Shown in pieces: positions 40,500 to 49,160 of a stretch of DNA of 64,000 nucleotides. Position numbers and translations under genes: made by a program. The DNA is from DATAOG01 sp963757395 (lineage in GTDB: Bacteria > Pseudomonadota > Alphaproteobacteria > Geminicoccales > Geminicoccaceae). Location: positions 124,001-188,000 of the forward strand of contig CAVWRK010000010.1 of NCBI GenBank assembly GCA_963757395.1. The letters run 5' to 3'. Below the pieces are notes generated by a model that worked only from the letters and a program-made list of their open reading frames with translations, ran no database searches and was not told where the DNA came from. The number at the start of each line of letters is the position of its first letter. The stretch's first letter is position 1.

Positions 40500-41233
40500 C
40501 ACCCGGCCGGGATCCCGAGCACGCGCCCGGCGAAGCCCGGATAGGTGTCCGCGATCGCGCGCCCGACCGGACCGCGGATCAGGGCGAGCGTCGCGGACGT
40601 GGGCGCCGGGGTTTCGGCGACCTCGCCAGGGAGATCGAACGCGAAGCCGGTGTTGTCCAGGACGTCGGTGACGGTCTGGCCCGGGTGGACGCTCTGCAGG
40701 CGAAAGCGCGCGGGCGCGCGCTCGAAACGGAACACCGCGCGGCCGGTCACCAGCGCGTAGGGGCCGCCCGGGCGATAGACGTTGGCGGGGCTGGTGCCGG
40801 GCGCGCTCACGAACTCGACCCTTGGCACCAGCACGCGCCGGGTGTGCTCCTCCCGGAACAGGATCACCCGCGGCACCAGAAAATACAGATAGGCCGAGCC
40901 GAACGAGCCGGGCCAGCGCACTTTGCTGTTGGGGTAGCCGCCGACCCCCACCAGGTTGATGTTGGCCTCGCCGTCGATCTGGCCGCCGCCCAGGAAGAAG
41001 GCGTCGATCCGGCCCTGGGCGGCGCAGTCGAACAGCTCGCGGGCGCCGTCGGTGAAGGGATTGTGGCGCTCGCTGCCGAGCACCGAGACCCGGAGCCGGC
41101 CGGCCGAGCGCTCGCGGGCGAGCAGCGCCGCCGCCCCCGGGATCGGCGAGGCGGCGCCGACGGCGACGTGCGCGAGCCCGTCCAGCATGCCGGCGAGCGC
41201 GTCGATCAGCAGCTCCTCCCGGCGCCAGTCCAT
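40499..41233 (-). CDS. CoA-transferase subunit B (family I)
   Basis: The protein of 244 residues is a beta-type subunit of a family I CoA-transferase. The conserved stretches are HVAVGAASPIPGAAALLARE, FFLGGGQIDGEANINLVGVG and PRVILFREEHTRRVLVPRVE. A catalytic Glu in the position used by active enzymes is not obvious to me, as in several glutaconate CoA-transferase-like subunits of unclear activity. It overlaps the subunit A gene and the membrane-protein gene by one base each. The acid substrate is unknown. Confidence 0.83.
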   Translation of the reverse strand: MDWRREELLIDALAGMLDGLAHVAVGAASPIPGAAALLARERSAGRLRVSVLGSERHNPFTDGARELFDCAAQGRIDAFFLGGGQIDGEANINLVGVGGYPNSKVRWPGSFGSAYLYFLVPRVILFREEHTRRVLVPRVEFVSAPGTSPANVYRPGGPYALVTGRAVFRFERAPARFRLQSVHPGQTVTDVLDNTGFAFDLPGEVAETPAPTSATLALIRGPVGRAIADTYPGFAGRVLGIPAG

Positions 41234-42063
41234 CACTCGGCGGCGGCGGGCTGGAGCACGAAGCGCTCGAGATAGCGCTCGAACCCGCGCTCGCTCGCCG
41301 CCAGCTCGGCATAGAGCCGGAGATGCTCGAGGTCGGGCGGATAGGCGCCGCGCAGGCCGACCGGCCAGGCACCTTCGCGCGCCTCGGCAAGCGCGCTGAC
41401 GTAGAGCGCGGGGATCGTGCCGGCGGCGCTCAGGTCATCGGCGAGCAGATCATCGACCGTGATCGCCTCGACCGTGATCAGCGTGGTCCTGGCCGCATGC
41501 GCCATGGTCATCAGCTCGCGCCGGACGCCGATCCAGACGTTGCCGGCGTGATCCGCGTGCGCGGCGTGGAACAGCGCGACGTCGGGCCGGATCGCCGGCG
41601 CCAGCAGGATCGGATCGTCAGCGCCCCCGGGATCGCGGAAGGGATTGTCGATCACCCGCCACTCGGTCCGGTGGCGCACCAGATCGGAGCCGAGGATGCC
41701 GCGCAGCGGCAGGAAGGGCACGCCCTTCTCGGCCGCCTGCAGGCCCGCATGGAGCACCGGGCAGGTCGAATCCCGAAGCGCGATCCGGCCGGACTTGACG
41801 GCGGCCACAAAGCGCGGCGCCGGCCCCTGCTCGCCGAGCGTCACGGCCGCCGTCTCGACACTCGCCACACAGCCCGCGCCGACCAGCAGATCGGCCTGGA
41901 AGCCGAGCTGCGGCACGCCGATCAGATGCAGCCCGCGGGCACGCCTGCGGATCAAGGCGCGCACCACGGCGAGCGCGCAGCCGGAATAGTCCGGCGCGAG
42001 CGCCAGGCTGGCGCCGTCCGGGATGCGCGCCGCCAGCTCGTCGATCGTGGCAACCGGCGTCAC
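41233..42063 (-). CDS. CoA-transferase subunit A (family I)
   Basis: From the GTG at 42063 the protein has 276 residues. Signatures are DGASLALAPDYSGCALAVVR, GLHLIGVPQLGFQADLLVGA and PDVALFHAAHADHAGNVWIG. It forms the alpha subunit with the gene that follows. The start overlaps the stop of the preceding small gene as GTGA, so the four genes from 42359 to 39495 form a tightly coupled operon. Glutaconate, ketoacid or propionate-type substrates are possible; nothing decides. Confidence 0.83.
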   Translation of the reverse strand: MTPVATIDELAARIPDGASLALAPDYSGCALAVVRALIRRRARGLHLIGVPQLGFQADLLVGAGCVASVETAAVTLGEQGPAPRFVAAVKSGRIALRDSTCPVLHAGLQAAEKGVPFLPLRGILGSDLVRHRTEWRVIDNPFRDPGGADDPILLAPAIRPDVALFHAAHADHAGNVWIGVRRELMTMAHAARTTLITVEAITVDDLLADDLSAAGTIPALYVSALAEAREGAWPVGLRGAYPPDLEHLRLYAELAASERGFERYLERFVLQPAAAE

Positions 42064-42359
42064 GACGGGTTCAGCAGCTTGATCAGGGCACCGATCAGAA
42101 CCAACTGGCAGCTCGCCATTCCGAGCAGGCGCCAAGTCGTCGCCATGGATTGCTCGGCCAGGCGCCGCTCCATCCACGCCTGAGAGTCCGCAAAGCGGCG
42201 GCCAATCTGACCCTGCAGCTCGGCGATTTGCATATCCAGGTGATCCCGACTGACCAGCCCGGTTGCCGGATCAGTGATCTCGTCGGCCAGCACCTCGGCC
42301 GTCAGGGTGGGATCACCCTGGGCATCGGTCTCTTTGCGGGTCAGGCGCGCAGCGTTCAT
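42060..42359 (-). CDS. Small coiled-coil protein with C-terminal membrane helix
   Basis: The 99-residue protein has a long charged helix (RDHLDMQIAELQGQIGRRFA) followed by a C-terminal membrane segment (TWRLLGMASCQLVLIGALIK). This resembles DUF1640-like tail-anchored coiled-coil proteins. It starts with ATG 42359 and its stop overlaps the GTG of the CoA-transferase subunit A gene. It heads that operon. A scaffold or membrane-tether role is conceivable but not shown. Confidence 0.6.
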   Translation of the reverse strand: MNAARLTRKETDAQGDPTLTAEVLADEITDPATGLVSRDHLDMQIAELQGQIGRRFADSQAWMERRLAEQSMATTWRLLGMASCQLVLIGALIKLLNPS

Positions 42360-42428
42360 CTCGGCTCCTCGACCAGTTTAACATGTCGGTCCTGAAGGTC
42401 GTTCGTCAATCTGGCGCCTGTCCCCGTC

Positions 42429-42782
42429 GTGGGCCGGATCGACCCCGATGCGCCTGCCCCGTACAAGCAGTCCGCTATCGTTCTGGCGGCGATCGATGCG
42501 CTGCTCGGCTTGGCGATCACCTCTCTGGCGCCGCCGTTCGCACTGCTCGCGGCCTTGGCGAGCAGCGATCCTTGGCTCGCGGGGCTCGGCCTGCTGGCGC
42601 TCGCCAGCATCGGGGCCGCGTTCTTGCCAACGCTTCGGTTGTATGGTCTCGGGCCCGGCCGGGCCCTGGCCCTGCCGCTCGCGACCATGCTGTTCGCCGC
42701 GATGACCGTCGATTTGGCGATCCGATACCGGCGCGGCGCCGGCGGCCGCTGGCAGGGCCGTGTGCTGACGCCCGAGGCGTGA
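42429..42782 (+). pseudogene. hpnB: 3' fragment of hpnB-like glycosyltransferase gene
   Basis: The last about 100 codons encode the membrane tail of HpnB-type hopanoid-associated glycosyltransferases: IGAAFLPTLRLYGLGPGRAL, ALPLATMLFAAMTVDLAIRY and the final GRWQGRVLTPEA. The catalytic glycosyltransferase domain that should precede it is absent. The frame opens at a GTG at 42429 from unrelated sequence that also serves as leader of the divergent small gene. The following gene is shc, as expected for hpnB-shc neighbourhoods. I infer a 5' truncation, and the fragment is unlikely to be functional. Confidence 0.55.
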
Positions 42783-42891
42783 GCGCCACAGTCGCGACCG
42801 GCGCGACACAGTGTGACATCGAGTTGCCTTGTTTGCCGGCCGCTTTTGTGCCTGATTGCGCCGGCAAGTCGGTCGTTCGCCAAGGTGAAGA

Positions 42892-44910
42892 ATGGTGGAG
42901 ACGCCTCAGGAGACCGGCCTGAGCGAAGCGGTCGCCGAGGTCTGGCCTCCGGCGGACCTGTCGACTGCGGTCGATTGGGTCGAGCTGCGGGGCCAGGATC
43001 TGGACGCCGTGATCGCGCAGGCCAGGCACGGTCTTGTGCAACTGCAGCGTGCCGATGGCCACTGGGTGTTCGAGCTCGAGGCCGATGCGTGCATTCCGGC
43101 GGAATACGTCCTGTTCGAGCATTTCCTGGACGAGATCGACCAGCCGCTCGAGCAGAAGATCGGCGTCTACCTGCGCGCCCGCCAGGCCGACCACGGCGGC
43201 TGGCCGCTCTATGCCGGCGGCGATCTCAATCTCAGCTCCAGCGTCAAGGCCTACTACGCGCTCAAGCTGCTCGGTGACGACCCCGAGGCGCCGCACATGC
43301 GGCGTGCTCGTGCGGCAATCCTGGCGCATGGCGGGGCCGCGGGCTGCAACGTGTTCACCCGAATCACGCTCGCGCTGTTCGGTCAGGTGCCCTGGCGAGC
43401 GGTGCCGGTGATGCCGGTCGAGATCATGCTGCTGCCGCGCTGGTTCCCGTTTCACCTCGACAAGGTGTCCTACTGGTCGCGGACCGTGATCGTGCCGCTG
43501 CTGATCCTGATGGCCCTCAAGCCCCAGGCGAAGAACCCGCGCCAGGTCGGGATCGGGGAGCTGTTCGTGACGTCGCCCGCCGCCGAGCGGCACTACATCG
43601 CCAACTCGACCAACTCGGGCTGGGGCCGCTTCTTCCTCGCGGTCGACCACGGCCTGCGCCTGGCCGAGCCGCGTCTCTCGAGGCGGCGGCGCGCGCGCGC
43701 GATCCGGCGCGCCGTCGACTTCATCACCCCGCGACTGAACGGCGAGGACGGGCTCGGCGCGATCTTTCCGGCCATGGCCAATACCGTGATGGCGTTCGCG
43801 ACCCTGGGCTACGCCAGGGACCATCCGGACCTGGTGATCGCCAAGCGGGCGGTCCGGAAGCTCCTGGTCGAGCGCCGCGAGCTCGCTTATTGCCAACCCT
43901 GCCTGTCGCCGCTCTGGGACACGGCGCTCGCCTGCCACGCCCTGATGGAGGCGGGCGCAGCCGAAGCGGAAGGCGCCGTCGACGCCGCGAGCCTGCGCCA
44001 GGCGCTCGACTGGGTCGCCGAGCAGCAGATCCTGGACGTGGTCGGCGACTGGGCCAGCACCCGTCCGAACGTCCGGCCGGGTGGCTGGCCGTTCGAGTAT
44101 CGGAACGACCACTACCCGGATATCGACGACACGGCGGTGATCATCTGCGCGCTGCACCGGGCCGATCCCGAGCGCTACCGGAGCGCGATCGCGCGCGGCA
44201 CCGAATGGGTCCTGGGTCTGCAGAGCCGGAACGGCGGCTGGGGCTCGTTCGATGCCGACAACACGCATGGCCACCTGAACAACATCCCGTTCGCCGACCA
44301 CGGCGCGCTGCTCGATCCGCCGACCGCGGACCTGACCGCGCGCTGCATCAGCATGCTCGCCCAGCAGCGCTACGACCGGAGCCATCCGGCGATGGCGCGA
44401 GCGCTCGCCTACCTCAGGCGCGAGCAGGAGCCGGACGGCTCCTGGTTCGGCCGCTGGGGCACCAACTACATCTATGGCACCTGGTCGGTGCTGGTCGCGC
44501 TCAACGCCGCGGGCGAGGACATGAGCGCCGCCTATGTGCGCCGCGCGACCGGCTGGCTGAAGGCACGCCAGCAGGCGGACGGCGGCTGGGGCGAGAGCTG
44601 CGCCAGCTACTGGCCGGAGCGCCGGACCGAGGCGGTCGCGAGCACGCCCTCCCAGACCGCCTGGGCGCTGCTCGGCCTGATGGCTGCCGGCGAGGTCGAA
44701 AGCGAGGCGGTCGCCCGCGGCATCGCCTATCTGAAGGGTGCGCCGCGCCGGGGGGCGAAGTGGGACGAGGAGCTGTACAACGCGGTCGGCTTCCCGCGCG
44801 TCTTTTATCTCCACTACCACGGCTACAGCACGTACTTCCCGCTCTGGGCGCTGGCCCGCTACCGCAACCTGTTGCGCCAGAACGACCGCCGGGTCGCCTG
44901 GGGCATGTGA
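42892..44910 (+). CDS. shc: Squalene-hopene cyclase
   Basis: The protein of 672 residues is a complete squalene-hopene cyclase. The catalytic acid motif Asp-Ile-Asp-Asp is at residues 410-413 (YPDIDDTAVII). Several QW repeats are visible (LQRADGHWVFELEA, RQADHGGWPLYAGG, LQSRNGGWGSFDADNTHG, RQQADGGWGESCASYW). The enzyme cyclises squalene to hopene at the cytoplasmic membrane and is the first committed step of hopanoid synthesis. It follows the hpnB fragment, and hpnG and hpnH lie downstream. All expected motifs are present and the length is normal. Confidence 0.96.
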   Translation: MVETPQETGLSEAVAEVWPPADLSTAVDWVELRGQDLDAVIAQARHGLVQLQRADGHWVFELEADACIPAEYVLFEHFLDEIDQPLEQKIGVYLRARQADHGGWPLYAGGDLNLSSSVKAYYALKLLGDDPEAPHMRRARAAILAHGGAAGCNVFTRITLALFGQVPWRAVPVMPVEIMLLPRWFPFHLDKVSYWSRTVIVPLLILMALKPQAKNPRQVGIGELFVTSPAAERHYIANSTNSGWGRFFLAVDHGLRLAEPRLSRRRRARAIRRAVDFITPRLNGEDGLGAIFPAMANTVMAFATLGYARDHPDLVIAKRAVRKLLVERRELAYCQPCLSPLWDTALACHALMEAGAAEAEGAVDAASLRQALDWVAEQQILDVVGDWASTRPNVRPGGWPFEYRNDHYPDIDDTAVIICALHRADPERYRSAIARGTEWVLGLQSRNGGWGSFDADNTHGHLNNIPFADHGALLDPPTADLTARCISMLAQQRYDRSHPAMARALAYLRREQEPDGSWFGRWGTNYIYGTWSVLVALNAAGEDMSAAYVRRATGWLKARQQADGGWGESCASYWPERRTEAVASTPSQTAWALLGLMAAGEVESEAVARGIAYLKGAPRRGAKWDEELYNAVGFPRVFYLHYHGYSTYFPLWALARYRNLLRQNDRRVAWGM

Positions 44911-44918
44911 TCGAGGGC

Positions 44919-45743
44919 TCAGGCGGGAGCAGGCGCTTCCTTGGGGCGGAGCGGGGCGCTCGCGACCAGCTCGGCGAGGAAGCTCACGTCGTCGCCCGAA
45001 ACCGCATCGATCAGCCCGGCCGCGAGCCACTCGCGCAGCGTCGGCAGGGGGTCGATGCCGTAGCGCTGGGCGAGCTCGATCTCGGCCGGCGTCGGCAGGT
45101 GGCAGCGGATCGCGATCCCGCCGCCGTGCAGGGCGCGGGCGTCGTCGGGGTGGAAGCGCTCGAGCTCGATCGAGAGCGAATCCAGGCGCGCGGCGCGCGC
45201 GACCGCGACCGGATCGGCGTGCCGGCAGTGGGTGATGCCCTCGGTCCGCAGCCGCGGAATCCGCTCCTTGGCGCGCCGCAGATCGACGTGGTCGAAGGAG
45301 ATCAGCAGGACCTCGTCGCGGGCGCCGGTGGCCTCGAGCAGCTCCGCCAGGCGCTCGATCAGGCGCTCGACCCGAAAGCGCTCCTTGATCTCGATCACGA
45401 GACCGAGGTTTTCGGACTTGGCGAAGTCGAGCACCTCGGGCAAGCTCGGCATGCGCTCGCCCGCGAACTCGGGGCCGAACCAGCTGCCGGCGTCGAGCGC
45501 CGCGATCTCGGCCGTGGTCATGGCGCCGATCAGGCCCCGGCCGTTGGTCGTGCGGTCGAGGGTGAGATCGTGGGCGACCATGATCTGGTCGTCCTGGGTG
45601 AGCACGAGGTCGATCTCGGCGGTCGTGGCACCCGCGGCCTTGGCGGCCCGGAGCGCGGCCAGCGTGTTCTCGGGGGCGCCGCTGCTGTGGCCGCGGTGGC
45701 CGCAGACGTGGACGGAACCGTTCTCGGACGCGAGCAGGCGCAT
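44919..45743 (-). CDS. ugpQ: Glycerophosphodiester phosphodiesterase
   Basis: The 274-residue GDPD-family enzyme has the catalytic His in CGHRGHSSGAPENTL, the metal ligands in TTAEIDLVLTQDDQIMVAHD (Glu and Asp) and the second His in the same stretch. VIEIKE supplies another Glu and the ending matches UgpQ-like cytosolic enzymes. It hydrolyses glycerophosphodiesters to glycerol 3-phosphate and alcohol. It converges with shc (8-base gap) and interrupts the hopanoid cluster. The ATG at 45743 is preceded by GGAAGG. Confidence 0.88.
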   Translation of the reverse strand: MRLLASENGSVHVCGHRGHSSGAPENTLAALRAAKAAGATTAEIDLVLTQDDQIMVAHDLTLDRTTNGRGLIGAMTTAEIAALDAGSWFGPEFAGERMPSLPEVLDFAKSENLGLVIEIKERFRVERLIERLAELLEATGARDEVLLISFDHVDLRRAKERIPRLRTEGITHCRHADPVAVARAARLDSLSIELERFHPDDARALHGGGIAIRCHLPTPAEIELAQRYGIDPLPTLREWLAAGLIDAVSGDDVSFLAELVASAPLRPKEAPAPA

Positions 45744-45835
45744 GGTCGGGCCTTCCTCTGGAGCGCGCATGGGCCCGCGGAAGCTAGCAATCTTGCAGCG
45801 CCGGCGCCAGACATCCGCACGCCCGGGACCGTAGC

Positions 45836-46528
45836 GTGATCGGGGTGATCACCGGCCTGCGGGCGGAAGCGCGCTGCCTGAGCGGGCTCGACCTGGCGGT
45901 CGCTTGCAGCGGCGCGCGCCCCGGGCGGGCCCGGATGGCGGCGGCGCGCCTGCTCGCCGAAGGTGCGACGGGTCTGGTGAGCTTCGGTCTCGCGGCCGGC
46001 CTCGGCCCCGAGCTCCAGCCCGGCGATCTGGTCCTGGCCGCAGCCGTGGTCCTGCCGGACGGCCGCTCCCTCCCGACCGATCCGCCGTGGCGCTCCCGCT
46101 GCGCTGCGGCCCTGGACGGGGCCGGGATCGCGGTGCATGCCGGGGCGATCGCTGGCACGCGTCACCTGCTGGCGACGCCCGCGCAGAAGCAGGCGCTGTT
46201 CAAAGCGACCGGCGCGCTCGCGGCCGACATGGAGAGCCACGCCGTCGCCGAGCTGGCGAGTGCCGCCGCGATCCCCTTCATCGTGGTCCGGGCGATCAGC
46301 GACCCTGCTGAACAAGCGCTCCCCGAGGTCGCGATCCGGTGCCTCGGGCCGGGCGGCCAGATCCGCCCCGCGGCGCTGATCGGGGTCATCGCCCGACCGG
46401 GGGAGCTCGCCGCACTGATACGACTGGGCCTCCAAGCCCGTCGCGCCCTCGCTGCACTATCCCAGGTGGCGCGCCGCGCCGGCGGCAGCCTGGAGCGCCT
46501 TCAAGCGACCGCGATCGGCGAGCGATGA
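45836..46528 (+). CDS. hpnG: Hopanoid-associated nucleosidase/phosphorylase HpnG
   Basis: The protein of 230 residues is of the nucleoside phosphorylase superfamily: VITGLRAEARCLSG, LVSFGLAAGLGPELQPGDLV, IAGTRHLLATPAQKQALF and the active-site ADMESHAVAELA. HpnG cleaves adenosylhopane to ribosylhopane during C35 hopanoid side-chain formation. Its position near shc and hpnH supports the assignment over a housekeeping MTA/SAH nucleosidase. GTG 45836 is the start. It converges with hpnH. Confidence 0.87.
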   Translation: MIGVITGLRAEARCLSGLDLAVACSGARPGRARMAAARLLAEGATGLVSFGLAAGLGPELQPGDLVLAAAVVLPDGRSLPTDPPWRSRCAAALDGAGIAVHAGAIAGTRHLLATPAQKQALFKATGALAADMESHAVAELASAAAIPFIVVRAISDPAEQALPEVAIRCLGPGGQIRPAALIGVIARPGELAALIRLGLQARRALAALSQVARRAGGSLERLQATAIGER

Positions 46529-46539
46529 CGGATCCTTCG

Positions 46540-46567
46540 AGCCGGCCGCTCCAACCACCGGCCGGCT
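46540..46567. terminator. Inverted repeat between convergent hpnG and hpnH
   Basis: AGCCGGCCG at 46540-46548 pairs with CGGCCGGCT at 46559-46567 around a 10-base loop. It sits in the 37-base gap between convergent hpnG and hpnH and reaches the hpnH stop codon. It would form a strong hairpin in either transcript. There is no T run, so bidirectional termination is likely but not proven. Confidence 0.6.
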
Positions 46568-47717
46568 AGGCGGCGTCGCTCTCCCTGTCGGAGCGGCGCT
46601 CGCCCTTGCGCGGGGCTTTGTCGACCTCGGACCTGACGATGTGCTCGAACACGTATTCGGCCGGCCGCTGATCCGCGAGCGGGATCTCGGGCGCCATCGG
46701 CCCCTCGGTCTCGATCGGCCGGAGCGCTGTGGCGAGCGCCTTCAGCGGGTGCGTGATCGCATCGGTGACCGCGGTCGCCTCGTAGCCGCAATGCGCCATG
46801 CAGTTGGCGCATTTCTCGTAGTTGCCGGTGCCGTAGCGGTCCCACTCGGTCGAGGCCATCAGTTCCTCGAAGGAGCTGGCGTAGCCTTCGCCGAGCAGAT
46901 AGCAGGGCCGCTGCCAGCCGAAGATGTTGCGGGTCGGGTTGCCCCAGGGCGTGCAGCGGTACTCCTGGTTGCCGGCCAGGAAGTCGAGATAGAGCGAGGA
47001 GTGGCTGAGCCGCCAGCCCCGGCCGCGGCCGCGGCGGAAGATGTCGCGGAACAGCTGCTTGGTCTTCTGCCGGTTGAGGAAGTGCTGCTGATCCGGCGCT
47101 CGCTCGTAGGCGTAGCCGGGCGAGACCGTGATCCCCTCGACGTCGAGCTCACCGGTCACGTAGTCGAAGAAGGCCGCGACCTGGTCCGGCGCCACGCCAT
47201 CGAACAGGGTGGCGTTGACGTTGACCCGAAAGCCGCGGCCGCGCAGCAGCCGGATCGCCGCTACCGCGCGGTCGAACACGCCCGGCTGGCAGACCGAACG
47301 GTCGTGATCGGCCTGCAGGCCGTCGAGGTGGATCGAGAAGGTGAGATAGGCGCTCGGCCGGAACAGGTCGATTTTTTTCTCCACAAGGAGCGCGTTGGTA
47401 CAGAGGTAGACGAACTTCCGGCGCTCGACCAAACCCTGAACAATCTTGCCTATGTCTTTGTGAATCAGCGGTTCCCCGCCCGGGATCGAGACGATCGGGG
47501 CGCCGCATTCATCGGCCGCCGCCAGGCACTCCTCGACCGACAGCCGGCGGTTCAGGATCGGCGCCGGGTAATCGATCTTGCCGCAGCCGGCGCAGGCCAG
47601 ATTGCACCGGAACAGCGGCTCGAGCATCAGCACCAGGGGGTATTTGTCGCGCCCGAGCAGGCGCTGCTTCAGGATATAGGCCCCGACCCGGATCTGCTGG
47701 CGTAGCGGAATTCCCAT
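46566..47717 (-). CDS. hpnH: Hopanoid biosynthesis radical SAM protein HpnH
   Basis: The 383-residue radical SAM enzyme has the [4Fe-4S] motif CNLACAGCGK (CxxxCxxC). HpnH-type segments include PLVLMLEPLFRCNL, APIVSIPGGEPLIHKDIGKI and CTPWGNPTRNIFGWQRPCYL, and the C-terminal cluster NYEKCANCMAHCGYEATA is present. HpnH joins 5'-deoxyadenosine to hopene, giving adenosylhopane, the substrate of HpnG. ispH lies 15 bases upstream in the same operon. The length is normal for the family. Confidence 0.95.
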   Translation of the reverse strand: MGIPLRQQIRVGAYILKQRLLGRDKYPLVLMLEPLFRCNLACAGCGKIDYPAPILNRRLSVEECLAAADECGAPIVSIPGGEPLIHKDIGKIVQGLVERRKFVYLCTNALLVEKKIDLFRPSAYLTFSIHLDGLQADHDRSVCQPGVFDRAVAAIRLLRGRGFRVNVNATLFDGVAPDQVAAFFDYVTGELDVEGITVSPGYAYERAPDQQHFLNRQKTKQLFRDIFRRGRGRGWRLSHSSLYLDFLAGNQEYRCTPWGNPTRNIFGWQRPCYLLGEGYASSFEELMASTEWDRYGTGNYEKCANCMAHCGYEATAVTDAITHPLKALATALRPIETEGPMAPEIPLADQRPAEYVFEHIVRSEVDKAPRKGERRSDRESDAA

Positions 47718-47732
47718 GATCGCTCCGCGTGG

Positions 47733-48695
47733 TTATTCGGCAGGCGCGCGGCCTGCCGGCTCGGCGAGCTCCGACGGCAAACGGAAATGGACGTTCTCCT
47801 CGATCCCGGCAAGGGTCTCGACGCTCACGTCGTAGTGCGCGGCCAGTCGGTCGACCAACTGTTGCACCAAAAGCTCAGGGGCCGAGGCGCCGGCGGTGAT
47901 CCCGACCGCGCGCGCGCCGCCCAGCCACGCGAGATCCAGGCTCTCGGCGCTGTCGATCAGGTAGCTTGGGCGACCGGCGGCGACCCCGATCTCGCGCAGG
48001 CGGTTGGAGTTCGAGCTGTTCTGGGCGCCGACCACCAGGATCAGGTCGACCGCGCGGGCGAGCGCCCGTACGGCGGTCTGGCGGTTCTGGGTGGCATAGC
48101 AGATGTCGCGAGTATCCGGCCCGACGATCGCCGGGAAGCGAACCCGCAAGGCGTTGATGACGTCCCGGGTGTCGTCGACGCTGAGCGTGGTCTGGGTGAC
48201 GAAGGCGAGCTTCTCGGGGTCGGCGGGCTCGAGCCTGGCGACCTCGTCGGCCTCGGAGATCAGATGCACGCGACCCTTGATCCGACCCATCGTGCCCTCG
48301 ACCTCAGGGTGGCCGGCGTGGCCGATCAGGATCACCTCGTAGCCCTTGGCGGCGTAGCGCTGACCCTCCTTGTGGACCTTGGTCACGAGCGGGCAGGCGG
48401 CGTCGATCACCTCGAGGTGGCGGCCGCGCGCCGCCAGCTCGACCGCCTCGGCGACGCCGTGGGCGCTGAACACGGCGACCGCGCCTTCCGGGATCTCGTC
48501 GACCTCGTCGACGAACCGCGCCCCCTTGCTCTTGAGCGTCGCGACCACGTGCTGGTTGTGCACGATCTCGTGGCGGACGTAGACCGGGGGGCCGAAGCGG
48601 CGCAGTGCCCGCTCAACGATCTCGATCGCCCGCTCGACGCCGGCACAAAAGCCTCGAGGCTGGGCAAGAATGACACGCAGCGCGGGGCCGGACAT
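47733..48695 (-). CDS. ispH: 4-hydroxy-3-methylbut-2-enyl diphosphate reductase IspH
   Basis: The protein of 320 residues contains the three cluster cysteines in QPRGFCAGVERAI, IDAACPLVTKVHKEG and DICYATQNRQ, plus the substrate-binding segments VYVRHEIVHNQHVV, ILIGHAGHPEVEGTMG and QNSSNSNRL. IspH makes IPP and DMAPP at the end of the MEP pathway, the precursor supply for hopanoids. GGGGAGGAG precedes the ATG at 48695, and it lies upstream of hpnH in the same direction. Genomes often carry more than one ispH; whether this is the only copy cannot be seen. Confidence 0.95.
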   Translation of the reverse strand: MSGPALRVILAQPRGFCAGVERAIEIVERALRRFGPPVYVRHEIVHNQHVVATLKSKGARFVDEVDEIPEGAVAVFSAHGVAEAVELAARGRHLEVIDAACPLVTKVHKEGQRYAAKGYEVILIGHAGHPEVEGTMGRIKGRVHLISEADEVARLEPADPEKLAFVTQTTLSVDDTRDVINALRVRFPAIVGPDTRDICYATQNRQTAVRALARAVDLILVVGAQNSSNSNRLREIGVAAGRPSYLIDSAESLDLAWLGGARAVGITAGASAPELLVQQLVDRLAAHYDVSVETLAGIEENVHFRLPSELAEPAGRAPAE

Positions 48696-49160
48696 GCGCC
48701 GTCTCCTCCCCGGGGCATTGCTGAGCCCCGATGATTCCAGTCCGTTCACTGTAAGCGGTTGGCCACACGGTGAAAGAGCAATCTACAGTCCGCCGAAGTC
48801 GCGCGCAGCCAACTGTGGCGCTGATGCCACAGGTCGTTGAACTCATCAAGTCAATCTGAACCGATCGGAGCGATTCAATTGCGACAATCAATAGTCTTGA
48901 TCAGAAACACGACTGTGGCCAGCCGTGTCGATCAGGTCGAGGCAGCGCTGTCAACCCCCCGGTCACAGTCGCGAACGGCGAACGCAGACCGCCGCCGGGC
49001 CGATGCGGCCAACTCGGTGGCCCGGGCGGCGACCTCGATCGGCGCGAGACGCATCGTGTCGACCTGAGCGGCGTGCCCGTGTGAGGCCTTCGGCGTTCAG
49101 GCTATGATGCCAAGCCGGGATCGCCCAACCTGCCGGCAATGTGGGCGCCGCTGATGGCGT
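48696..49160. other. Intergenic region upstream of ispH-hpnH
   Basis: This 465-base interval separates the start of ispH from the end of the mutarotase gene. I found no credible gene in it: the open frames on both strands lack family signatures and ribosome-binding sites. It is less GC-rich around 48760-48920, as expected for a promoter of the leftward ispH-hpnH unit. It contains a short dyad at 48813-48832. Confidence 0.5.
48813..48832. promoter_or_regulatory. Dyad CTGTGGC-N6-GCCACAG upstream of ispH
   Basis: A perfect 7-base inverted repeat with a 6-base spacer lies 118 bases upstream of the ispH start. A half-site CTGTGGC recurs near 48911. This is the form of a dimeric regulator operator. 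No regulator is encoded next to it, so the assignment is tentative. Confidence 0.3.
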
